From Spirochaetaceae bacterium (GTDB lineage: Bacteria; Spirochaetota; Spirochaetia; Treponematales; Breznakiellaceae), in contig JAISOO010000110.1 of the NCBI GenBank assembly GCA_031275595.1, positions 1 through 13,207 on the forward strand: 13,207 nt of DNA. The letters are read 5' to 3'. Both the position numbers and the translations under genes were made by a program. Within the stretch, counting starts at the first letter, position 1, and every line of letters starts with the position of its first letter. Shown in pieces: positions 8,213 through 13,207 of the stretch. Below the pieces are notes generated by a model. It worked only from the letters and a program-made list of their open reading frames with translations. It did no database searches and was not told the DNA's origin.

Positions 8213-8221
8213 CCCGGACCC

Positions 8222-10909
8222 CTACGCCATATCCCGGATATAGGATACAAGTTTTTCAGTACGTTTTACCGCCTCGTCAAGTTTAACCCGTTCCCCCGCC
8301 ACCAATTCCGGGGGAGCGTTCTTGATGAATTTATCATTGGCCAGCTTGGTTGTGAGGGACGCGATAAAAAGCCGATCCTTTTCAAGCTCCCTGGTGAATT
8401 TCTGTTTGAGAAACGCGGTATCCACCGCTTCGGCGATACATACGAAGGCCTCAAAGGCGGAACCGGCCAGGCCGATGGAATTTTGGGGCCGGGACGGATC
8501 CTCCCCCCGGCCGGTAACGGGATCGGCAATTTCCAGGGTTCCGACACCCCCGAGGAGTTTTACAAGGCCCGCGTTTTCCCGGAGAAATTCCCCATGGTTT
8601 TTTTCGGGACGTACCAGCAGGGGTACTTTTTTATCCGGCGGGACCGTACATTCGCTCCGCAGGGTCCTCACCGCCCGGACCAGTTCCTGCAGGAAGGCGA
8701 ATTGTTCCTCCTGCCGGGGGGCCGCCCGTTTTTCGTCATACCGGGGATAGGGGGCGAGGATTAAGAGTCCCTGGGTGTTGGGGAGTTTCTGGTATATTTC
8801 TTCGGTAACAAAGGGGAGTAACGGGTGGAGGAGGGCCAGGGATTCGGCCAGGACCGCAAGGAGTACCGTCGCGGCCCGGTCTTTTTCCCCGTCGTCCCCC
8901 GCTTTTACCGAGAGCTTGGTGGCTTCCACATACCAGTCGCAAAAGTCATTCCAGAAGTATTCGTAGGCGGTTTGGGCGGCATCGTTGTACCGGTAGGCAA
9001 GAAACGCCTCCTCCATGGCCGCCGCCGCGGTGTTGAGCCGGGACCGGATCCACCGGTCCACCGGAAGCAGGGAGGGTTCCGGGAGCAAATTCCGGCCTTC
9101 CAGGTTCATCAGGATGTACCGGCTGGCGTTCCATATTTTATTGGCGAATTTGGAACCCATCTTAAAGGATTCCTTGTCCATAAGGACATCCTGCCCCTGG
9201 GCGCAGAGAAAAGCCAGGGTAAACTTAAGGGCGTCGGCGCCGTAATCCTCCACCAGTTCCAGGGGATCAATGCCATTTTTCAGGGTTTTACTCATCTTCC
9301 GGCCCTGTTTATCCCGGAGGAGCCCGGTGATATAGATGTCCCGAAAGGGGACCTTTCCGGTAAACTCCAGCCCCGCCATGATCATCCGGGAAACCCAAAA
9401 GAAGATAATATCATACCCGGTCACCAGGGCGGTGGTGGGGTAAAACCGGCTGAAATCATCGGCCTGCCCCCCCGGGGCCTGGCCGGAAGCGGCATCGGGC
9501 CATCCCAGGGTGCTGAAGGGCCAGAGCCAGCTGGAAAACCAGGTGTCCAGCACATCCGGGTCCTGGGTCAGTTCCGCTGACCCGCAGTGGGGGCAGGCCG
9601 AAAGATCCTCCCGGGAAACCGCCGTTTTGCCGCAGGAGCCGCAGTTCCACGCGGGGATCCGGTGCCCCCACCAGAGCTGGCGGCTTATACACCAATCCCG
9701 GATATTACCGAGCCAATGCCGGTAGGTGTTCTCCCATTTCCGGGGATAAAAGGTAATTTCCCCCCGCTCCCAGGCGGCCAGGGCTTTTTCCGCCAGGGGC
9801 TTCATCCGGACAAACCACTGCTCCGACAGGAAGGGCTCTATCACCGTATGACAGCGGTAACAGCGGCCTACGGCGTGGGTAATGGCTTCCTCTTTCACCA
9901 AAAATCCCCCGGCCTTGAGGTCTTCCAGGACCTTTTCCCGGGCGGCCTCCACCGAAAGGCCCTGGTATTGTTCCGGCACCTCCCCGTTGAGGGCGCCGCC
10001 GGGGGTCAGGATGTTGATGACCGCCAGGCCGTGCCGTTTTGCCACTTCCCAGTCGTTGGGATCATGGGCGGGGGTGATCTTCACCACCCCGGTCCCAAAG
10101 GCCCGGTCCACATAGGTGTCGGCGACCACGGGGATTTCCCGGTCGGTCAGGGGGAGGAGGAGCTTTTTCCCCGCCAGGCCCCGGTAGCGGCCGTCCTCGG
10201 GGTGGACCGCCACCGCCGTATCCCCCAGCATGGTTTCGGGCCGGGTGGTAGCCAGTTCCACAAATCCCCCTCCGCCGGCATAGGGATACCTGATATGGTA
10301 CATCGTTCCCGGGGTTTCCTCATGCTCCACCTCGTCGTCCGACAGGGCGGTCCCGCAGGAGGCGCACCAGTTTACCAGGTACTGGCCCTTATACAGGAGA
10401 TCCCGCTCGGAGAGGGTTACGAAAACCTCCCGCACCGCCCGGGAGAGGCCCTCGTCCAGGGTAAACCGTTCCCGGGACCAGTCCACGCTGGCCCCCATCC
10501 GGGCGAGCTGCCGGGATATGACGGCGTGGTGTTCCTCCTTAACCCGCCAGGTTTCTTCCACAAACCGTTCCCGCCCCAGCTCGTGCCGGCTTTTCCCCCG
10601 GGCCTTGAGCCGTTTTTCCACCACGTGCTGGGTGGCTATCCCTGCGTGATCCGTCCCCGGCACCCAAAGGGTCGGTTCCCCCCGCATGCGGTGGAAGCGG
10701 ACGCTGATATCCTGCAGGGCGATATTGAGGCCGTGCCCAAGGTGGAGGACCCCGGTTACATTCGGCGGGGGGATAACCACCACATAGGGGGTCCCGGCGG
10801 GGTTTCCCCCGGCTTCGGGTTTAAAGGCCCCCGCCGCTTTCCATTGGGCATAGATCCGGTCTTCAAAACCCCGGGGATCAAAGGCCTTTTCCAGTTCAAT
10901 CGCCTTCAT
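8222..10909 (-). CDS. valS: Valyl-tRNA synthetase
   Basis: An 895-residue class I synthetase that charges tRNA-Val. The HIGH motif is seen as PPPNVTGVLHLGHG (47-60), and the KMSKS motif as KMSKT (538-542). The editing domain (about 185-345) has TTRPETMLGDTAV and ITPAHDPNDW, which remove mischarged Thr. Cysteine pairs occur at C182/C185 (NWCASCG), C350/C353 (GRCYRC) and C423/C426/C439/C442 (WNCGSCG, CPHCGS); the last set resembles the zinc site of Thermus-type ValRS and is absent from E. coli ValRS. A C-terminal tRNA-binding coiled coil covers about 830-895. The start ATG has AAGGAG 5 nt upstream. A promoter lies just ahead and gives a leader of only about 12 nt. The HD hydrolase gene follows after 9 bp. 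Confidence 0.98.
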   Translation of the reverse strand: MKAIELEKAFDPRGFEDRIYAQWKAAGAFKPEAGGNPAGTPYVVVIPPPNVTGVLHLGHGLNIALQDISVRFHRMRGEPTLWVPGTDHAGIATQHVVEKRLKARGKSRHELGRERFVEETWRVKEEHHAVISRQLARMGASVDWSRERFTLDEGLSRAVREVFVTLSERDLLYKGQYLVNWCASCGTALSDDEVEHEETPGTMYHIRYPYAGGGGFVELATTRPETMLGDTAVAVHPEDGRYRGLAGKKLLLPLTDREIPVVADTYVDRAFGTGVVKITPAHDPNDWEVAKRHGLAVINILTPGGALNGEVPEQYQGLSVEAAREKVLEDLKAGGFLVKEEAITHAVGRCYRCHTVIEPFLSEQWFVRMKPLAEKALAAWERGEITFYPRKWENTYRHWLGNIRDWCISRQLWWGHRIPAWNCGSCGKTAVSREDLSACPHCGSAELTQDPDVLDTWFSSWLWPFSTLGWPDAASGQAPGGQADDFSRFYPTTALVTGYDIIFFWVSRMIMAGLEFTGKVPFRDIYITGLLRDKQGRKMSKTLKNGIDPLELVEDYGADALKFTLAFLCAQGQDVLMDKESFKMGSKFANKIWNASRYILMNLEGRNLLPEPSLLPVDRWIRSRLNTAAAAMEEAFLAYRYNDAAQTAYEYFWNDFCDWYVEATKLSVKAGDDGEKDRAATVLLAVLAESLALLHPLLPFVTEEIYQKLPNTQGLLILAPYPRYDEKRAAPRQEEQFAFLQELVRAVRTLRSECTVPPDKKVPLLVRPEKNHGEFLRENAGLVKLLGGVGTLEIADPVTGRGEDPSRPQNSIGLAGSAFEAFVCIAEAVDTAFLKQKFTRELEKDRLFIASLTTKLANDKFIKNAPPELVAGERVKLDEAVKRTEKLVSYIRDMA

Positions 10910-10928
10910 CGGGTCTCCTTATATCCGA

Positions 10929-10957
10929 ATCATACCCCATTTCGGGAAAGGGTTCAA
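10929..10957 (-). promoter_or_regulatory. Sigma-70-type promoter for valS
   Basis: The minus strand reads TTGAAC (plus 10952-10957), 17 bp, then TATGAT (plus 10929-10934). Start of transcription would be near 10922, only about 12 nt before the ATG but still including the AAGGAG site at 10915-10920. There is thus no room for a T-box leader, which often controls synthetase genes in other phyla. Confidence 0.7.
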
Positions 10958-10995
10958 TTCCCCGGCGGGACCCCGCGGTTTTTCCGCCCTCCCCC

Positions 10996-11204
10996 AGGGC
11001 ATCGGCGTTTGCTTTTTGCATTTTCACCTATGCCGCGGGTGAGGGGAAATTCCCCCGTAAGCGCTTCTGGAATTCTCCGCCGGAGCAGACCCAAGGAACC
11101 GGAGGTTCCAGGGCTGCGATGGCGGACTCTACAGGTTAGCGAACGGGGGAATTTCCCCTCACCCGCGGGTATTGTGGGTAAGGCTCAAAAAGCAAACGCG
11201 CCCT
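10996..11204. repeat. 209-bp nested near-palindromic foldback element (MITE-like or structured RNA)
   Basis: The outer arms AGGGC (10996-11000) and GCCCT (11200-11204) enclose GCGTTTGCTTTTTG (11005-11018) with its exact complement at 11186-11199. After an imperfect section of about 15 nt comes a perfect 26-bp inverted repeat, 11033-11058 with 11143-11168. The 84-bp centre folds further: TCCGCC/GGCGGA (11076-11081, 11121-11126), GCAG/CTGC, CCC/GGG and GGAACC/GGTTCC around the loop GGA at 11101-11103. No open reading frame is convincing inside. I see no clear target-site duplication. It sits exactly between the valS promoter and the sugar-transport promoter, whose -35 box touches its right end. 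Confidence 0.85.
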
Positions 11205-11232
11205 TGACAAATCCCCGGTCCGGGAGTATACC
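11204..11232 (+). promoter_or_regulatory. Sigma-70-type promoter for the sugar ABC transport operon
   Basis: TTGACA (11204-11209), 17 bp, then TATACC (11227-11232). The -35 is perfect consensus. The spacer holds a palindrome CCCGG-T-CCGGG (11214-11224), a good position for a repressor. Just downstream, GAAG-CGC-CTTC (11237-11247) lies at the expected start of the transcript and TCCCGGGA at 11263-11270. Confidence 0.75.
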
Positions 11233-11300
11233 TCTTGAAGCGCCTTCTTCCGGGTATCAAATTCCCGGGAGGGTCAAAAATTTTTTTATGGAGGAGTGTT

Positions 11301-12452
11301 ATGAAAAAAACAGGAATCATGCTGCTGAGTATGGCGCTGCTGCTGGTTCTCGCCGGGGGCAGTGCTTGGGCATCCGGCAGCCAGCAGGCGGGCAACACGG
11401 TGTATGTTTTCGGGCCGACCCCCGATCACGGCTGGACCGGATCGGCGGCGCGTTTTGCCGAGGAAAAGATCGCCCAGTTAAACGCCGCGGGCGGGAAATA
11501 CACCTACGTATTCCGGGCGGCGGGTTCCCCGGACGCCCAGATCCAGCAGATCGAGGCCATGCTGGCGGAAAGCAAAAAACCCGCCGGGGTGGTTATCCAG
11601 GCCAGCGACAACATGGTCCAGGCCGCGGTTGAACGAATCGCCCAGGCGAATATCCCCCTCATCCTGTTCGACCGCCTCCTTGACGGAACAAGCCCCCTCA
11701 TCAGGGAAAAGATGCTCATCGCCATGAGCGCCGACAACTACGCCATCGGGGCGGGCGCCGCCTATTACATGGTGGAAAAGGGCCTGACCCCGGGGGAGGC
11801 CATTTGGGAACTCCCCGGGGACAACTCGGCGGTAAGCGTTGAGCGGGGCACCGGTTTCCGGGAATTCCTCACGGGAGCCCGCCCCTTTAATGACGATCAG
11901 GGCCGGGCCCATACCATCGCCGCCGACAAACGGTGGACCGACGCCCAGATCCGTAGCGCCATTACCTCCTCCCAGGTGGCCAACTGGTCCCGGGACAACG
12001 CCAAAACCTACTTTGAATCCTACATAGCCGGCAAGACCCCCCAGACCATGGCAAAGTGGCTGTGGACCATGGACGACGAGTTTGTGATGGGCATCCTGGA
12101 ACTGCTCCAGACCCCGGCCAAGGCCGCCGAAAACGCCGTCTTTGAATCCACCGTCAAGGTCATCACCGGCTGCGGGGGCCTTACCGCCCTCTACGACGTC
12201 ATGGGCAGGACCAAGGCCGCCGCGGGGAACCAGCTCTATCAGCCCGATGGCGTGGCTATCATGAGCCCCACCTGCCGGCCCGGATTCTTCGTCGACGCCA
12301 TCCAGCTGATGGAGGACGCCCTCAACGGCAAGGATATTTCGGTCCATTACACCGACAAGGCCGCCAAACGCTTCCATGAACCGCCCCATCTGGTGGACAC
12401 GGCGAGCTGGGCGGCGAACAAAAACAACCCCAGCTGGCGCGGGTTTGATTAA
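11301..12452 (+). CDS. Periplasmic sugar-binding protein of an ABC transporter (RbsB/MglB-like)
   Basis: A 383-residue exported protein of the periplasmic binding protein type 1 sugar family (Peripla_BP_4). It has a signal peptide with a KK start, a hydrophobic core to about residue 20 and an AWA-S cleavage site near 24-25; there is no lipobox Cys, so it should be soluble in the periplasm. The mature start TVYVFGPTPDHGWTGSAARFAEEK, then VVIQASDNMVQAAVERIAQANIPLILFDR and MSADNYAIGAGAAYYMVEKG, show the paired Rossmann-like lobes with the usual DR sugar contact. The substrate cannot be told from sequence. I chose ATG 11301, with GGAGGAG 5-6 nt upstream; the frame is open to 11235 but an earlier start would spoil the signal peptide. 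A sugar-import ATPase gene follows after 246 bp, and a strong promoter lies upstream. Confidence 0.9.
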   Translation: MKKTGIMLLSMALLLVLAGGSAWASGSQQAGNTVYVFGPTPDHGWTGSAARFAEEKIAQLNAAGGKYTYVFRAAGSPDAQIQQIEAMLAESKKPAGVVIQASDNMVQAAVERIAQANIPLILFDRLLDGTSPLIREKMLIAMSADNYAIGAGAAYYMVEKGLTPGEAIWELPGDNSAVSVERGTGFREFLTGARPFNDDQGRAHTIAADKRWTDAQIRSAITSSQVANWSRDNAKTYFESYIAGKTPQTMAKWLWTMDDEFVMGILELLQTPAKAAENAVFESTVKVITGCGGLTALYDVMGRTKAAAGNQLYQPDGVAIMSPTCRPGFFVDAIQLMEDALNGKDISVHYTDKAAKRFHEPPHLVDTASWAANKNNPSWRGFD

Positions 12453-12466
12453 GGGTAACGAGGGGA

Positions 12467-12501
12467 CTGCTTTCCCAAACGGTTAGTTTTCGGGAAAGCA
12501 G
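12467..12501 (+). other. Hairpin just after the binding-protein gene
   Basis: CTGCTTTCCC (12467-12476) pairs perfectly with GGGAAAGCAG (12492-12501), extended inside by AAAC/GTTT around the loop GGTTA. It begins 14 bp after the stop codon and has no U run, so it fits a 3' stabilising hairpin for the binding-protein mRNA rather than a terminator. Confidence 0.7.
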
Positions 12502-12521
12502 CCTGCTCAGGGTTTATCACG

Positions 12522-12531
12522 AACCATGGTT
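12522..12531. other. 10-bp palindrome AACCATGGTT
   Basis: A perfect 10-bp palindrome in the spacer between the binding protein and the ATPase. It may be a protein site or chance; no function can be given. Confidence 0.25.
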
Positions 12532-12582
12532 ACCCCCGGAGAAAATTGCATGAGTTCCAGGCGTTTAACGTATCAAGCGAGG

Positions 12583-12613
12583 TTTTCTCAAAACCAACCG
12601 GGTTTTGGGAAAG
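12583..12613 (+). repeat. Inverted repeat before the ATPase gene (CAAAA/TTTTG family, copy D)
   Basis: Arms 12583-12595 and 12601-12613 pair at 13 positions, two of them G-U in RNA, around the loop AACCG. The inner stem is CAAAACC/GGTTTTG. The loop is the same AACCG seen in the copy upstream of pgk. A small stem GCTCA/TGAGC (12614-12627) follows directly. Confidence 0.65.
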
Positions 12614-12646
12614 GCTCACGCATGAGCAATTTTCTCCCCAAGCCGG

Positions 12647-12677
12647 TTCCAAACCCCGCCGGGTTTGGGGATTTTTT
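12647..12677 (+). terminator. Intra-operon terminator/attenuator before the ATPase gene
   Basis: CCAAACCC (12649-12656) and GGGTTTGG (12661-12668) pair perfectly around CGCC, with two further G-U pairs, and are followed within 3 nt by six T (12672-12677). This is a standard terminator form. It lies 21 bp before the ATPase start codon, so it probably lets only part of the transcription pass, giving more binding protein than ATPase. Confidence 0.75.
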
Positions 12678-12698
12678 AAGCCGTTTCAAAGGGACTGT

Positions 12699-13207
12699 AT
12701 GAACGTTCTTTCGATGAAACATATTTCCAAATCTTTTTTCGGGGTGCCCGTCCTCAGCGACGTCAGCTTTGAGGTTGCGGAAGGGGAGGTTCATGCCCTG
12801 CTCGGGGAAAACGGCGCGGGAAAGTCCACGTTGATGAACATCCTGGGGGGAGTCTACACCAAGGATTTCGGGACGGTGGAGGTGAAGGGCGTGAGCCTGG
12901 AAAACGCTTCGGTAACGGAATCGGAAAAAGCGGGGGTCGCCTTTGTCCATCAGGAACTGAATCTTTTTAACGATCTGCTGGTTTTTGAGAATCTCTTTTT
13001 AGGCAAGGAACTCCTCTATAAGACCCGGACCTTAAACAAAAAGGCCATGATTGCCCGTTCCCGGGAGTTGTTTGACGACCTGGGGGTGAAGATAAACCCC
13101 AAAGCCCTGGTAGCGGATCTGGAGACCAGCCAAAAGCAGCTTTTGGAAATCGCCAAGGCTTTGGATGCCAACGCCCGGCTCATCATCCTGGACGAGCCCA
13201 CCACCGC
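12699..13207 (+). CDS. Sugar ABC transporter ATPase, RbsA/MglA type (3' cut by window)
   Basis: The first 169 residues of an ATP-binding subunit, on the inner face of the membrane, that would power the importer fed by the binding protein upstream. Visible are the start MNVLSMKHISKSFFGVPVL, Walker A GENGAGKST (about 37-45), the Q loop VHQELNLF, and Walker B LIILDEPTTA at the window end. The family usually has about 500 residues with two tandem ATPase domains, so only most of the first is here. The signature motif reads LETSQKQLLEIAKAL in place of the usual LSxGQ/LSxGE form; RbsA-type first domains are often degenerate here. Start ATG 12699 has AAAGGG about 5 nt upstream. A permease gene should follow outside the window. 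Confidence 0.93.
   Translation, partial: MNVLSMKHISKSFFGVPVLSDVSFEVAEGEVHALLGENGAGKSTLMNILGGVYTKDFGTVEVKGVSLENASVTESEKAGVAFVHQELNLFNDLLVFENLFLGKELLYKTRTLNKKAMIARSRELFDDLGVKINPKALVADLETSQKQLLEIAKALDANARLIILDEPTT

Noticed and set aside
10910..10995. T-box or other leader RNA for valS
   Set aside because: The promoter gives a leader of only about 12 nt, and no T-box sequence is seen.
11235..11300. Upstream TTG start extending the binding protein to 405 residues
   Set aside because: It would overlap the likely transcript start and put 22 residues ahead of a proper signal peptide; ATG 11301 has a strong ribosome site.
9587..11632. 681-residue open frame on the plus strand across valS
   Set aside because: It lies antisense to a full ValRS with all motifs, reads as low-complexity Gly/Pro/His-rich sequence typical of a shadow in GC-rich DNA, and crosses the foldback element.
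11478..12389. 303-residue antisense frame over the binding-protein gene
   Set aside because: Composition is Gly/Val/His-rich with no recognisable domain; the plus-strand gene has a signal peptide, ribosome site and family motifs.
12588..12950. 120-residue minus-strand frame
   Set aside because: It overlaps the hairpin spacer and the ATPase Walker A region; the plus frame is clearly the real gene.

Overview
The window looks like chromosomal DNA of a free-living or gut-associated spirochaete, most likely a treponeme of moderate to high GC. I infer this from the kinetoplastid-like GAPDH, a FIST protein paired with a hybrid histidine kinase, and the general protein resemblance. No rRNA or species marker is present, so the species cannot be named. 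All genes look intact except the two cut by the window edges.

Layout: (1) 1-914 (+) is the C-terminal part of a YicI-like GH31 alpha-xylosidase/alpha-glucosidase. (2) 960-3872 (-) is a two-gene signalling operon, a FIST-domain sensor followed by a soluble PAS/hybrid histidine kinase. (3) 4004-7300 (-) is a glycolytic cluster, gap, pgk, tpiA, with a strong promoter before gap and a structured 209-bp spacer between gap and pgk. (4) 7667-10909 (-) is valS followed 9 bp later by a small SpoT/MESH1-like HD hydrolase. (5) 10910-11300 is a divergent control region holding a ~209-bp near-palindromic element between the valS promoter and a sugar-transport promoter. (6) 11301-13207 (+) is the start of a sugar ABC transport operon: a periplasmic binding protein, a 246-bp spacer with several hairpins including a terminator-like one, and the start of an RbsA/MglA-type ATPase that runs off the window.

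Together the genes describe sugar use: polysaccharide trimming (GH31), sugar import (binding protein plus ATPase) and lower glycolysis (gap-pgk-tpiA), next to a probable stringent-response enzyme tied to valyl-tRNA synthetase.

The most unusual signals are non-coding or lie on top of coding: the nested 209-bp foldback element at 10996-11204; a G10 tract in the HD hydrolase just before its first catalytic histidine (possible phase variation); a four-tract G-quadruplex motif just after that gene, overlapping a competing hairpin; a branched fold between gap and pgk; and a small family of CAAAA/TTTTG-armed hairpins at gene boundaries. No CRISPR array, tRNA, rRNA or intact insertion sequence was seen.
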